Position numbers and translations under genes: made by a program. Under the pieces are notes generated by a model, which saw nothing but the letters and a program-made list of their open reading frames with translations, was not told where the DNA came from and did not search any database. Of a stretch of DNA of 64,000 bases, positions 52,151-63,300 are shown in pieces. Source of the stretch: Deltaproteobacteria bacterium (GTDB lineage: Bacteria; Desulfobacterota; Syntrophobacteria; Syntrophobacterales; Syntrophobacteraceae); contig JAAYVE010000017.1 in the NCBI GenBank assembly GCA_012517315.1, positions 62,001 through 126,000 on the forward strand. Reading direction: 5' to 3'. How positions within the stretch are numbered: the stretch's first letter is position 1; each line of letters opens with the position of its first letter.

Positions 52151-53593
52151 GTGAAACGACTGGCAGCTGTGGCAATGATCCTCTTGATGGCGACCCCCGC
52201 CCTGTCGGAAGATGGTACGGCAAACGAGACGCCCGGCGCTCCTCTCGGTGGGCAGCGGGTCGCGCCTAGCGTGCCGGTGGAAGGGAAAGACACACTCACC
52301 CTGGTTCAAGTGATCGAGTGCGCTCTCAAAAAAAGTCCGGTCCTCGCCCAGTCGGCAAAGAACGTGGAGGTGGAGGGATACGGCATCCTGTCGGCCAAAG
52401 CGGACAGGATGCCCAAGGTGGACTTTCTGTCGGCGGTCACTCGGTACCGCTATCCCACCCCCGTGACCCCCATCACCGGATTCCCATCGCCGAGACCCGG
52501 CGGTGTCATCGACTCATCAGGTTTTCCCCGTTTCGATGAAACGATTCTCGACACGGGACTTGCTTTCAGGCTTCCCCTCTACAAGGGGGGGCGGCTCCAG
52601 CGGGCCGTACACATCGCCGAGATGCGCAAAGTCCTGGCGGAGGACAATCTGGGTGTCACGCGGCAGGAGCTCATCTACAATGTCACGAGCGTCTACTACA
52701 AGATTTGTCAATTGGAAAAGCTGGTCCAGGCCCATGAAGCGGGTGTGCGGCAATTGGAATTGCACAGGAGGAACGCGGAAAGCCTTCTGCAGGCGGGTTC
52801 CGTGCCGCGCGTCGACCTCCTGAAAACGGATGTGGAACTCGCCCATGCAAGGCAGGATCTTCTTCTCGTGCAGAATAGCGTGGCGAGCGCCTATGCCCTG
52901 CTCAAGGGACTCATGGGGATGGAAGACCAAGAGCCGACGTTTGCCATCGTGCACGATCTGGCCACACCGTCGTCCGTATGGGGGGAAGCGTGCAAACGTT
53001 CCGGGGAAGCCCTTCGGGAGGTGACGGAGAACGCCCTGACCCGGCGTCCCGAGCATCGGGCACTTGTGCAGAGGATCCGCATTGCCGAGGAGCGTGTCAA
53101 GGTGGCCCAGGGCAAAAGACTGCCGGAGATCGCCCTTTCCGGCGAGGTATCGGAACGGTCGGGCGAGGATTTGAATTATGAAGACAATTGGAATGTTTCC
53201 CTGAGAGTGACCGTGCCCATTGTGGACGGGGGGAGCATCGCCGCAGAAGTGAAAAGGGAACGGGCGGAACTGGCCAAGCTCAGGGATGAGGAACGCGAAT
53301 TGCGCATCAACGTGGCCCGGGAGATCAAGGATGCCCTTCTTGCCATGGAGAACGCCGAAAAGCGGGTTGAGGTCGCGCGAGAATCCATCGGGGCGGCCAG
53401 GGAGAATCTTAGGGTGGAACGGCTGAAGTATGAGGCAGGCGCTGGAACCAGTGCCGACGTCATCGATGCCCGGACCGCGCTGGTGAGGACGGAGACGGAA
53501 CATTACCAGGGGCTCTACGACAGGAATATCGCCGTGACCTCTTTGAGAAAAGCGTTGGGGGAGGACCTTTTCGGTTGGGAGTGGAATCGATGA
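52151..53593 (+). CDS. TolC-family outer-membrane efflux channel
   Basis: 480 aa. The start is a GTG at 52151 with GGGAG about 8 nt upstream. Signal peptide: KRLAAVAMILLMATPALSED. Two OEP repeats with long helices are visible (LTLVQVIECALKKSPVLAQSAKNVEVEGYG ... RVDLLKTDVELAHARQDLL and RRPEHRALVQRIRIAEERVKVAQGKRLPE ... GAGTSADVIDARTALVRTETE). It forms the trimeric exit duct of a tripartite pump. The stop overlaps the next start (ATGA 53590-53593). First gene of the efflux operon. Confidence 0.9.
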   Translation: MKRLAAVAMILLMATPALSEDGTANETPGAPLGGQRVAPSVPVEGKDTLTLVQVIECALKKSPVLAQSAKNVEVEGYGILSAKADRMPKVDFLSAVTRYRYPTPVTPITGFPSPRPGGVIDSSGFPRFDETILDTGLAFRLPLYKGGRLQRAVHIAEMRKVLAEDNLGVTRQELIYNVTSVYYKICQLEKLVQAHEAGVRQLELHRRNAESLLQAGSVPRVDLLKTDVELAHARQDLLLVQNSVASAYALLKGLMGMEDQEPTFAIVHDLATPSSVWGEACKRSGEALREVTENALTRRPEHRALVQRIRIAEERVKVAQGKRLPEIALSGEVSERSGEDLNYEDNWNVSLRVTVPIVDGGSIAAEVKRERAELAKLRDEERELRINVAREIKDALLAMENAEKRVEVARESIGAARENLRVERLKYEAGAGTSADVIDARTALVRTETEHYQGLYDRNIAVTSLRKALGEDLFGWEWNR

Positions 53594-54585
53594 AAAAGCT
53601 TCTGGTGTTGTTGATGCTTCTGGGTCTTGTCGGAGCCACGGCCTACTACAGGGGATGGTTCATCAGGGGAGAGAGGGAGACGGGTTTGATTCTGTCCGGC
53701 AATGTGGAAGTGACGGAGGCCAATGTGGGATTCAGAATTGCCGGAAGGGTCGTGGAGCTCGCGGTCGACGAAGGGGCGCGGGTGAAGCGGGGGGATCGTC
53801 TTGCCGCCCTCGATGCTGCTGAGTACCAGAGCTTGGTGGATCAGAACCGGGCTGCCCTCCTGGAAGCGGAGAATAAACTTGAGGAGTTGCGTGCGGGTTC
53901 CAGGCCCCAGGAGATCGAGGAGGCCGCATTCAATGCACGATCCGTGGAGGCTGAACTGACCCGCCTCAAAAAGGATCTTCAACGGGCGGAATTCCTGCAT
54001 CGTAACGGAGCCATCGCCACCTCCCAATTGGACACGGCGAGGAGTGCCTACATGAATACGGTTTCGCGACACAGGGGCGCCCTGGAGCGGCTCAGTCTCG
54101 TCAAGGAAGGGCCGAGGCGCGAGGAGCTCCGGGCGGCGGAACTGCGGGTGGAGCAGGCGCGTGCGGCCCTTTCCATTGCTGAGGAAAAGCTTCGGGACAC
54201 TCTCCTTTTTGCCCCCTTTGATGGGATCATTCTGAGAAAGAACGCCGAATTGGGGGAGACCTGCTCTCAGGGCTTCGCCGTCTACACGGTTGGGGACCTA
54301 GAAAATCCATGGATCAAGGTTTACGTGAAAGAAGACAGACTGGGAATGGTGAAACTGGGACAGAGGGCCCAGATTTCCGTCGACACTTATCCCGGCAAAT
54401 CCTACGAGGGGACGGTCACCTTCATTTCCTCTGAGGCCGAGTTCACGCCGAAGAATGTCCAGACGGCGGAAGAGCGGGTCAAATTGGTGTTTGGGGTCAA
54501 GGTCAGCGCTCGGAATGAAAACCAGGAACTCAAGCCGGGCATGCCCGCCGACGTGAGGATTTTTCTGAATGAACGCGATGGATGA
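53590..54585 (+). CDS. HlyD/YbhG-like periplasmic adaptor protein
   Basis: 331 aa with an N-terminal membrane anchor (KKLLVLLMLLGLVGATAYYRG). Lipoyl-like half (SGNVEVTEANVGFRIAGRVVELAVDEGARVKRGDRLAALD), a coiled-coil hairpin with two helices (~80-195), the second lipoyl half (LFAPFDGIILRKNAELGE) and a beta-barrel domain (WIKVYVKEDRLGMVKLGQ). It bridges the inner-membrane ABC pump to the TolC-like channel. Its 3' end overlaps the next gene by 17 bp. Confidence 0.92.
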   Translation: MKKLLVLLMLLGLVGATAYYRGWFIRGERETGLILSGNVEVTEANVGFRIAGRVVELAVDEGARVKRGDRLAALDAAEYQSLVDQNRAALLEAENKLEELRAGSRPQEIEEAAFNARSVEAELTRLKKDLQRAEFLHRNGAIATSQLDTARSAYMNTVSRHRGALERLSLVKEGPRREELRAAELRVEQARAALSIAEEKLRDTLLFAPFDGIILRKNAELGETCSQGFAVYTVGDLENPWIKVYVKEDRLGMVKLGQRAQISVDTYPGKSYEGTVTFISSEAEFTPKNVQTAEERVKLVFGVKVSARNENQELKPGMPADVRIFLNERDG

Positions 54586-55495
54586 TACGTCGGTCATTGT
54601 CCTGAGAGGACTCACAAAGGTCTTTGGAGATCACCTGGCGGTGGATCGCATCGATCTTGTCGTGAGGCGCGGCGAGCTCTTCGGTCTTGTGGGCCCGGAC
54701 GGCGGCGGCAAGACAACCGTCATGAGAATGCTGGCGGCCATCATGGAGCCGACCTCGGGCGAGGCCTGGGTTGCGGGCCATTCTATTCTGAGGGAAGGGG
54801 AGCGGGTCAAGGAAACAATCGGGTATATGTCCCAGAGGTTCGGGCTATACGAAGATCTCACGGTCCTCGAGAACATGGAGTTTTACGCGGACCTTTACGA
54901 AGTGCCCCGAAAGGAGAGGCCGCCCCGAATCGAACGCCTCCTCGGTTTCAGCAATTTGACACCGTTCAGGAAGCGCCTTGCCGGGGAGCTTTCGGGAGGG
55001 ATGAAGCAGAAACTGGGGTTAGCGTGCGCACTGGTTCACACTCCAGAGGTCCTTTTTCTGGACGAACCTACGAACGGCGTCGATCCGGTCTCCAGAAGAG
55101 ACTTTTGGAAGATTCTTTACGAACTCCTGAGGGAAGGGATCACGATTTTTCTCACCACTGCCTACCTGGATGAAGCAGAGCGGTGCAGCCGCATCGGGTT
55201 GATCCACAACGGCAGGCTTCTCGTGGTGGACCAGCCGGGAAAGGTGAGGGCGTCACTCGGAATGCCCATGATCCAGTTGTGGGTGGACGATACCCGCAGA
55301 GCCAGGGAACTCCTGCAAGGCACCGAGGGCATCCAGAGTGTGAGCACCTATGGCGGGAGTCTCCATGTGGCGCTCAAGGATGAGGGAAGACTCCAGGATT
55401 TGGTCGGGTTCCTGGAAAAGGAGGGGATCGGGGTGGAGGGTTCCAGGACGATCACCCCCTCCCTTGAAGACATTTTCATCGCCATGGTGCGCTGA
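54569..55495 (+). CDS. ABC-2 exporter ATP-binding protein 1 (YbhF N-half-like)
   Basis: 308 aa. Start ATG 54569 (a second ATG at 54578 is possible). Walker A GPDGGGKTTVM, signature LSGGMKQKLGLACAL, Walker B VLFLDEPTNGVDPVSRR and the switch region TTAYLDEAERC, in which Ala replaces the usual switch His. In E. coli YbhF two ATPase domains are fused; here they are separate genes. A C-terminal ~80-residue domain follows, with the PSLEDIFIAM ending. Confidence 0.9.
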   Translation: MNAMDDTSVIVLRGLTKVFGDHLAVDRIDLVVRRGELFGLVGPDGGGKTTVMRMLAAIMEPTSGEAWVAGHSILREGERVKETIGYMSQRFGLYEDLTVLENMEFYADLYEVPRKERPPRIERLLGFSNLTPFRKRLAGELSGGMKQKLGLACALVHTPEVLFLDEPTNGVDPVSRRDFWKILYELLREGITIFLTTAYLDEAERCSRIGLIHNGRLLVVDQPGKVRASLGMPMIQLWVDDTRRARELLQGTEGIQSVSTYGGSLHVALKDEGRLQDLVGFLEKEGIGVEGSRTITPSLEDIFIAMVR

Positions 55496-55606
55496 GGTGA
55501 ACGGGGTGCCGCCCGCCGCAAAGTAGAGGCAGGGTTCCGGTGGAAGACTTGAGGGGGGCGGGCGAGGCGGGGCCGGGGCATCTTGAGTCAGGGAAGGGGA
55601 AGAGGC

Positions 55607-56536
55607 GTGGGGGCTGCCAAACAGATCGTGGTCGATGTGAAGGAGCTGTCCAGGTCCTTCGGGGATTTTGTTGCCGTGGACCGGATCAGTCTCCAGGTGC
55701 GACAAGGGGAAATCTTCGGCTTTCTCGGGCCGAACGGTGCAGGCAAATCCACCGCCATCCGAATGTTTTGCGGACTGCTCATGCCCACCGGCGGGAACGG
55801 CACGATAGGGGGCTTTGACATCATCCGGGAGTCCGAAGAAATCAAGAAGCGTATCGGATACATGTCGCAGAAGTTTTCCCTTTACGATGACCTCACTGTT
55901 GAGGAAAACATCGATTTTTTCAGCGGAATCTACGGAGTTCCAAGAGAACGGAGAAAGGAGAGAACGGACTGGGTTCTCCACATGTCGGGGTTGGGGGGGA
56001 GGCGCAAGACCCTGACCCGGACACTTCCCGGCGGATACAAACAACGATTGGCCCTGGGGTGCGCCGTCCTTCACGAACCTTCCATCCTATTCTTGGATGA
56101 ACCCACCTCGGGGGTGGATCCCGTTTCCAGGCGCAACTTTTGGGAGATCATTTACACCATGGCCGAATCCGGACGTACGGTTTTCGTCACCACGCACTAT
56201 ATGGAGGAGGCCGATTACTGCGGGCGACTGGCCCTCATTTACCGGGGAAGGATCATAGCAGAAGGCTCGCCGGCGCAGTTGAGAGAAGAGCATATGGGAC
56301 GGGAAGTGTTGGAAATCGAGACGGACAGACCGCTTGAGGCTTTGGAAGTCCTGGGCAAGAGTGGAATCGAAGCGAGCGTTTTTGGAAGCCTGCTCCACGC
56401 CACCGTCGATGATGCGCGAACGGCAATGCCTCTCCTTATACAGGTCCTTTCCCAGGCAATGTTTTCAGTCGGGCGGGTGGAAAAGATCGTTCCATCCCTC
56501 GAAGACGTCTTTGTCACCCTCATCGAGACCTCCTGA
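55607..56536 (+). CDS. ABC-2 exporter ATP-binding protein 2 (YbhF C-half-like)
   Basis: 309 aa from a GTG at 55607, preferred over the TTG at 55583 because AAGGGGA lies 6 nt upstream. Walker A GPNGAGKSTA, Walker B ILFLDEPTSGVDPVSRR and the switch segment TTHYMEEADYC with His present. The signature reads LPGGYKQRLALG instead of LSGGQ, a Ser-to-Pro change seen in the second half of YbhF-type proteins. The two ATPases likely form an asymmetric dimer. About 110 bp separate it from ATPase 1. Confidence 0.9.
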   Translation: MGAAKQIVVDVKELSRSFGDFVAVDRISLQVRQGEIFGFLGPNGAGKSTAIRMFCGLLMPTGGNGTIGGFDIIRESEEIKKRIGYMSQKFSLYDDLTVEENIDFFSGIYGVPRERRKERTDWVLHMSGLGGRRKTLTRTLPGGYKQRLALGCAVLHEPSILFLDEPTSGVDPVSRRNFWEIIYTMAESGRTVFVTTHYMEEADYCGRLALIYRGRIIAEGSPAQLREEHMGREVLEIETDRPLEALEVLGKSGIEASVFGSLLHATVDDARTAMPLLIQVLSQAMFSVGRVEKIVPSLEDVFVTLIETS

Positions 56537-56537
56537 C

Positions 56538-57647
56538 ATGCGGATCCTCAGAGTACGGGCCATTGCCAGGAAAGAGTTCATCCAAGTGTGGCGGGACCCC
56601 TTCAGCTTGGCCATGGCTTTTCTCATGCCCGTGATCTTGCTGATCATCTTCGGCTACGCCATCACCCTCGACGTGGAAAACCTCTCCACCATCGTTTACG
56701 ACCAGGATCGGAGCAGTCTCAGCAGGGATCTGATTTCACGTTTCCGTGAGTCCGGCTATTTCTCCATTGTGGAAGCAGTGGAAAAGCCGGAGGATATCGA
56801 CCTCCGGTTGGACGGGGGAAAGGCCAGGGTTTCCATCTGGATCCCAGAGGATTTCTCCCGGAAAGTCCGGATGGGGAGACCCGTACAACTCCAGGTGATC
56901 GTGGACGGAAGCGATTCCAACACGGCAACCATCGCCCAAGGTTACGTGGCCGCCATTGGAGAGCGCTTCGGTCAAAGCCTTGCCGGCGACCGGGGGCGTG
57001 TCTCCATTGATGCCCGAATCCGCGTCTGGTACAATCCCGAGCTCAAGTCAAAGAACTTCATTGTTCCGGGTCTGATCGCCGTCATTATGGCTGTGGTGGT
57101 TGCGCTCCTCAGTTCACTCACCATTGCCCGGGAGTGGGAACGGGGGACCATGGAACAGCTCATTTCCACTCCCGTAAAAACGCCGGAGTTGATCCTCGGC
57201 AAGCTTATCCCCTACTTTCTCATCGGACTGGTGGACACCGCCGTGTCTGTAGCCATGACGGTGTGGGTCTTCCAGGTGCCCCTGCGGGGAAGCGTCCTCC
57301 TTCTCTTCGGCCTTTCGGGCGTCTTCCTTTTCGGTGGCCTGTGCCAGGGGATCCTTATCTCCACCATCGCCGGCACCCAGATCCTGGCCAGCCAAATGGC
57401 CATGCTGAGCACTTTCCTGCCTGCGCTCCTCCTGTCCGGTTTCATGTTCGCCATAGCGAACATGCCCGAGCCCCTGCAGATCATCACTTATGTCCTGCCG
57501 GCCCGTTATTTCGTGTCCGTCGTCAAGGGGATCTTCCTCAAGGGAAGCGGTCTTGGAATGCTCACCCTCGAAGCCGTTTTCCTCATCCTTTTCGGTGTGG
57601 TTCTGTTTGCGGCGGCCAACCGGAAATTCAAGAAAAGGATTCCCTAG
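56538..57647 (+). CDS. ABC-2 type permease 1 (YbhS-like)
   Basis: 369 aa. One N-terminal helix (~15-40, DPFSLAMAFLMPVILLIIFGYAITLD), a large periplasmic domain (~45-170) and five C-terminal helices with the conserved REWERGTMEQLISTPVKTPELILGK and the later LLSGFMFAIANMP. The start, one base after the ATPase stop, implies coupling. It pairs with the next permease to form the transmembrane pathway; the substrate (drug, lipid or metabolite) is unknown. Confidence 0.9.
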   Translation: MRILRVRAIARKEFIQVWRDPFSLAMAFLMPVILLIIFGYAITLDVENLSTIVYDQDRSSLSRDLISRFRESGYFSIVEAVEKPEDIDLRLDGGKARVSIWIPEDFSRKVRMGRPVQLQVIVDGSDSNTATIAQGYVAAIGERFGQSLAGDRGRVSIDARIRVWYNPELKSKNFIVPGLIAVIMAVVVALLSSLTIAREWERGTMEQLISTPVKTPELILGKLIPYFLIGLVDTAVSVAMTVWVFQVPLRGSVLLLFGLSGVFLFGGLCQGILISTIAGTQILASQMAMLSTFLPALLLSGFMFAIANMPEPLQIITYVLPARYFVSVVKGIFLKGSGLGMLTLEAVFLILFGVVLFAAANRKFKKRIP

Positions 57648-57648
57648 G

Positions 57649-58761
57649 ATGTGGGAACGGGTGGTCAACATTGTGGTGAAGGAGTTTCTCCAGACGTTCC
57701 GGGATAAGCGCATGAGGTTCATGCTTTTTGTGACCCCGGTGATCCAGCTCGTGATGTTCGGCTACGTGGTGACCACGGACGTGTCCCACATCTCCACGGC
57801 CTATTACGACCTCGACCGCTCCTTCGAGAGCAGGGAACTGGCCCGCAGGCTCGAGGCTTCCGGCTACTTCGACATTCGGTTCAGGCCGTCGGCCGATGGA
57901 GAGATCCGGGAACTCCTCGACATGGGGAGAGTCACGTGCGTCATCCTGGTCGACAGAGGATTCAGCCGGGACCTGAAAAAGCGGCCTCCGGCGGAAGTGC
58001 AGATCCTGGTGGACGGTACGGACTCCAACACGGCCACGGTGGCGGCGGGATACGCCGAGCGGATCGTGGCCCAATACTCCCTGGATCTCTCTTCCGAGGG
58101 ACTCGCCGAACCCGGTCTCCCTGCAGAAGTGCGGAGCCGTGCCTGGTACAACCCAGACCTGAGAAGCAGGAATTTCAATGTTCCCGGAGTGATGGCTTCC
58201 ATCATCATGTTGGTGGGCTTCATGCTGACTTCCATGGCCATCGTGAGGGAGAGGGAAATCGGGACCATGGAACAGCTCATGGTCACGCCCATTCGACCGG
58301 CGGAACTCATGCTCGGCAAGACAATCCCCTTCGCCTTGGTCTGCTTTCTGGACATGATCCTCGTCATCGCGGTGGGAACCCTCTGGTTTGGTGTGGCCAT
58401 CAAGGGATCGCTTCTCCTGCTTTTCTTCGCCACCACCGTCTACCTTTTGCCGGTCCTGGGGATCGGACTCTTCATTTCCACCATCTCCAGGACCCAGCAG
58501 CAGGCACTCATGGCCACCATTCTCTTCTACATGCCGGCCATCCTCCTGTCCGGCTTCATCTTCCCAATAGAGAACATGCCCCTGGTCTTCCAGCACTTGA
58601 CCATCGTCAACCCGCTGCGGTATTTCCTCGTCATCATTCGGGGCGTCTTTCTCAAGGGGAACGGGATGACCATTCTCTGGCCCGAAATTTTGGCCCTTTT
58701 CGTGCTAGGAGTGGTTCTTCTCTCGGCCAGTTCCCTCCGCCTGCGCAAGCGCCTGGGTTAG
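57649..58761 (+). CDS. ABC-2 type permease 2 (YbhR-like)
   Basis: 370 aa, similar in layout to the previous gene: the N-terminal helix FMLFVTPVIQLVMFGYVVTTD, a periplasmic domain, then VREREIGTMEQLMVTPIRPAELMLGK and ILLSGFIFPIENMP. The start is one base after the previous stop. It is the last gene of a six-gene tripartite exporter: channel, adaptor, two ATPases, two permeases. Confidence 0.9.
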   Translation: MWERVVNIVVKEFLQTFRDKRMRFMLFVTPVIQLVMFGYVVTTDVSHISTAYYDLDRSFESRELARRLEASGYFDIRFRPSADGEIRELLDMGRVTCVILVDRGFSRDLKKRPPAEVQILVDGTDSNTATVAAGYAERIVAQYSLDLSSEGLAEPGLPAEVRSRAWYNPDLRSRNFNVPGVMASIIMLVGFMLTSMAIVREREIGTMEQLMVTPIRPAELMLGKTIPFALVCFLDMILVIAVGTLWFGVAIKGSLLLLFFATTVYLLPVLGIGLFISTISRTQQQALMATILFYMPAILLSGFIFPIENMPLVFQHLTIVNPLRYFLVIIRGVFLKGNGMTILWPEILALFVLGVVLLSASSLRLRKRLG

Positions 58762-58900
58762 AGGGCGGTGTGCTTCAGTCTCCCCTGTGGATCCTCGGTT
58801 GTGGTAAATGAGTTCCGTGGAAGGAAGCGCCTGTCCTCTCTTCTCCCCTCGAGGGGAATTTCCAATAACAGCAGAGAAACAGCATAGAAAGGCAGACTCC

Positions 58901-59647
58901 ATGGCTTCCTATTGCATCCATCCCATTGTGGTGGGCACCAAAGTCTTCGACAAGGGAATGATGACTTACCAGCACGATTACGGCAAAACCTACACCATTC
59001 CAATATACGCCTGGCTCCTCGAAGGCGGTGATCAGGTCGTCCTGGTGGATACGGGCGAGATGAACCCCATTCGGAGTGATGACCGTGAGCAGGCCATCGG
59101 GGGGCCCATTCACACCCTCGAAACGGGACTTTCCCGCTGGGGGCTCAAACCGGAGGACATCCACATCGTGCTGCACACCCACTTGCATAATGACCACTGC
59201 GAAAACGACTACAAGTGCACCAACGCACGCTTTTATGTGCATGAAAAGGAGTTGTTGCGCATCCACGATCCGCATCCCCTTGATTACCGATACCTGGAAG
59301 ACTACATCGAGGACATCGAAAACAACGGACAGATCCATACCGTTTCCGGGGATACGGAGTTTCTCCCGGGCTTGAAAATGATTCACACGCCGGCTCATAC
59401 GGAAGGAGGGTTGTCGGTGGCCGTCGAGACATCCGGAGGCCTGGCCGTCATCACCGGTTTCTGCGTGATCGACGAAAACTTCAATCCCCCGCCCTCCATT
59501 CGCGGCATGGAGATGGAAGTGATTCCCCCGGGTACGCTGGTCGATGCTTACAGGGCCTACGACATCCTCTGCCAGGTCCGGGATATGGCCGACATACTGA
59601 TTCCTCTCCATGAACCCCGTTTTGCCGCAGTGGATACAATTCCTTGA
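58901..59647 (+). CDS. MBL-fold hydrolase, N-acyl-homoserine-lactonase-like
   Basis: 248 aa from ATG 58901 with GAAAGG about 8 nt upstream. Zn-binding motif HTHLHNDHCEN, then HTPAHTEGG and a late His in PLHEPRF; Asp bridging in VLVDTGEMNP. The arrangement matches the AiiA/AttM lactonase-like subgroup of metallo-beta-lactamase proteins, which also includes many uncharacterised lactonases. There is no LuxI/LuxR gene around, so quorum quenching is not implied. Confidence 0.8.
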   Translation: MASYCIHPIVVGTKVFDKGMMTYQHDYGKTYTIPIYAWLLEGGDQVVLVDTGEMNPIRSDDREQAIGGPIHTLETGLSRWGLKPEDIHIVLHTHLHNDHCENDYKCTNARFYVHEKELLRIHDPHPLDYRYLEDYIEDIENNGQIHTVSGDTEFLPGLKMIHTPAHTEGGLSVAVETSGGLAVITGFCVIDENFNPPPSIRGMEMEVIPPGTLVDAYRAYDILCQVRDMADILIPLHEPRFAAVDTIP

Positions 59648-60308
59648 ATGGGATGAAGAGGCCGGACGCATGCGGTGTTCCTCGGCCAAGCATCCCTCTC
59701 TCTTCTCTCGCCTACATATTTGTGAGGCGCCTGTGGGGGCGGCGATGGTCAGCACGCAGTGCTTTTCTTGTCTCGTGGGTGGGGTGGAGTCAAATCCGGC
59801 ACCATCCCCAGGGGTCTTCGTGCGAGATACTGTTGAGGTCCCGATGCCGGTTTGCGGGCAAGAGTACCCCACTTTGTGAAATTTATCTTCTTGACGCCAT
59901 CCGAACCTCATCCGTTATGGTAAACAGCACCAGTTGAAGATGGTGAGCAGGTGCTTTCCTGATTCCCGTGAGTTCAATGGCCGGACCTGTGTCTGGACAG
60001 CATCTTTCCCCTCCTGTTCCTGTTCTGTTCCTGAAAGGACCGTACGCAGTTCAAACACTCCGTTTCCCCGTTCTCGGCGGGTTCATGACAGCCTGCCTCA
60101 GGATCCTTTTCTAAAGCACCTGCAAAGACCCTGCGAGTGGGGTTCTTGTCACCGTGCTCCGGGTACGTGCCTTTTGAGGCATGACCTTTTCATTGCTGTG
60201 CGGGGATGGGAATCGACTTTCTGCCTGGGATGGCGCTCTCACCGGGAGGACCGTGACGACACGGGCCGGGGGGGACGGGTGCTTTCTTCTGAAAGGGGAA
60301 AAGGATTC
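59648..60308. other. ~660 bp intergenic region before the 2-oxoacid oxidoreductase fusion
   Basis: No supported gene. A possible promoter is TTGACG (59891-59896), 18-bp spacer, TTATGG (59915-59920), giving a ~390-nt leader. The ribosome-binding site for the next gene is AAAGGA (60299-60304). No known riboswitch pattern is recognised. Confidence 0.4.
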
Positions 60309-63300
60309 ATGATGGAGTGCATTGATCCTCGATGGACGAACGAGCTGTTTGCCGCTCTCGCCAAGCTGATTCAGGACGCAGGTGAATTGCCCGGGCAGGC
60401 GTGGAGATTCCTTGGAAAAACGGGAGAAAGAGAAAACCTTGCCGCCATAGGCGGCTGCTCATACAGGATCATCGGATGTGATTCTCTCGGCGCCGGTTTT
60501 GGAACCGGTCTTTTGGGATCACGGTACGCCATGGAATGCGCGGGAAAAGAATGGCCTGAATCCTTGGCGATCCTCCTGGGCCGGGAGAAGAACCGCGGGC
60601 TTTTCTCCCTTGTCTTCTTCCAACCGCAGCGCGGAAATGGTCCCGCCGTCCCGCTTGCCACATTTCTGGAGGATTCCGCCGGCAACTTCCATCTCCTGGA
60701 AGTGTCTGGGGTGGCGGCTCCACCTCTTTGGGCCCTGTTGACGCTTCTCTTTCAAAAGATGGCGGAGAGCCGAACGGAGCACACCCGATACGACGAGTAC
60801 GGAGATTTTCTCACCGTCGGGGCGCACTCCATCGTGCAACGACACAGCACGGAACGTTTGCGGAAGCACATTTCCCAGAAGGTCCTCCACGAGCCGAGGC
60901 TCTGCACCCAGTGTCTTCGCTGTGTCACGGCTTGCAGTGAAATGCGCGCAGTGTCATGGAAGGGGGAAGCCTTTCTCCTCGGGCCCATGGAGGACTATTG
61001 TACCAATTGCGGCTTGTGTCGGAAGCGATGTTCTTACCTTCAGGTTGCGTCCAAGGAAGGTCTGAGACGCTCCTTGGATCCAGACCTGAGGATCGACGAG
61101 GGAGGAGCGGGGGTCCATCTCTACGGGGAACACGCCAGGGATTACATGAAGCTGCTGAACGATTGGGAGATACAAACGCCTTCCTGGCTTCCCTTTGAGG
61201 TCCGGACTCAACTGGAGAGGCCTGCAGACTGCGAACGCAGTCTGGGCGTGGAGAAGCAATGGATACTCCAGTGGCGGGGTTTTGAGGGAACCGCCCGTTG
61301 TGCGCCTCTTTTGGCAACGCAGCTCGACGGAAACGGTGAGGATTCTGAAAAGTGCGTGCTGCGCAGGCGCTATCGAGGGGCGCTCCTGCTGCAAACAGAC
61401 GATGGCGAGGTGGAATGGGCTATGGCCCGAACCGCCCTGAAGCTGGGGATGGAGCTGGAAGCCGTCGCGGTACCTGGAGCAGGAGGAGTGTCCTTCCCCA
61501 CCCATGAAACGGCGAGGTGCTTTTACCGGATGAATCGCTTCCGTTGGGCTTCACCCGTGGACCTTTGGAAGAACCGGGAGGCGGACGTTTTTCTGAGTCC
61601 GTTTCCCGACGGGGTATCTCCCGAATTACAGCAGAGCATCCTTGCGGAGACGGGAAGAGTGGCCCATATCGTTTTTCCTCATATCTTCCAGGCAATGCCC
61701 ATCACCCGAAACCGACTCCTCATGGAATTGAACGGCCGTCTCGAGAGCATTTTCTTGGAGAATCCCCGGTTGAGAGCAGTGGAGGGTCAGATCGCCAGGG
61801 AACTTCTTCGAGATGTGCCGCGAAACCATGCCCTCATCCATGCCCGCTACCGCCACATGGCCGTTGCCAGCGGACACAGCGCCTGTCCCACGTGCGCGGA
61901 AGTCCAGGTCCTTGCCCTACCTGTTTACATGAGCATCGCCATGAGTCTCGCCAGGGAGGAGATTCCCAGGGTTTTCCTCACCTGCGAAACCGGGTGTATG
62001 AGCGAGACCCTCAACAAGGTGAAAGAGGTCGCCCAGAAGGTGCCGGGGGGACGCACGGTTTTCGGGGGCGGGTTCGCTTTCGGGGAGGCCATCGCCATGG
62101 TGCAGGACTGGGGCGTGCGAATGGGCAGCCTTCCCAAGGGTCGTCGCTACGTAGTGAGCCAGGGAGGTGACGGCGGATCCGTCATCGGTCTGCCCGCCTT
62201 TCTGAATGCGTTGCGCCAGCAGGCATTCCTCATTCGGCAGCGATACCCCAACGCCCTCCACTTCATCAATGTGACGGACACCCAAGTGTATTCCAACACA
62301 GGCGGAGAAAGCTCCGCCAGTTCGCTCCTCGGACTCGGCACGCTCACCACTCCGGTGGGGAAATTCCTCATGGGAAACCAAAGGATCCAATGGAATCTCA
62401 TCAACCTGGCTGCGGAGTTCCCGGGGATTCTTGTAGGCACGGGCCACAGCGGAAACAAGGTGAGCATGCAGCAGTTCTGGCTGATGGCAGACCAGCTCGG
62501 TCAGTCGGCCATCCGCTGGGATGTGACCCCGTGCCCCGAAACGGGCAAGTTTTTCGGGGAAGACCCGGATGACCTGGCGGAGATCATGGCCCATGCAGGG
62601 ATGCTTCCTGAGGTGGTGTTCGTGGGAAGGTTTCGGAAACGGGTGGCGCCCATGCATCCCGAAGACCGGCAAAGGCCGCGCAGTGAGTGGAGGAACCGGC
62701 CGAAGCCCGTGGAATATTGGCTCACGAGGGACCCGCGTTACCGGGGGCTGTTTGTTAAGAATTCCCGCACGGGAGAGTTCGAGCCCCGTAACATCGTGGC
62801 CCACGCGGTGATTGGGCAGTTGAGGAGCTATCGAGATCAGCTCAACTGGCAGATCGACCTGGAGAGCCGCATCGTTTGTCAGGCGGAGGAGTGGGTCAGG
62901 GGCTTCTTCCAGGAGTTGAGAGGTATGTGGGAGCATTACTGTTACCAGCTGGAGTCGTTTCCCTACGCCATGCTTTTCGACAGCCAGGGAGAACTGAAGC
63001 CCGAGTACCGGGGAAGCCTCGAGCACGAGATGGTCCGGCGCGTTCTTGGGTGGGAGCCTTCGCGGCGTTACGCGGCCAAGCGGGATGGGTCCATGGAAGA
63101 TTACGGAACCAGGCTGTCGGCCCTCATGGAGGAATTGGAAAGGCTGGAAGCCCACTGGAATGAGAGGGCGGACGCATCCCGGGAAACGGAACCGGATACG
63201 CGCGGACTCCCAGAAGCGTTTTCCCGAGCCGGGCAGGCTCTGCAAGACGGATTGGCTTCCATGCAGAAGATCCTGGCCAAAGAATCTATGTCGGATCCCC

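Noticed and set aside
59610-59937. Short frames downstream of the lactonase-like gene
   Set aside because: No ribosome-binding sites, overlap with the MBL gene end, and no motif.
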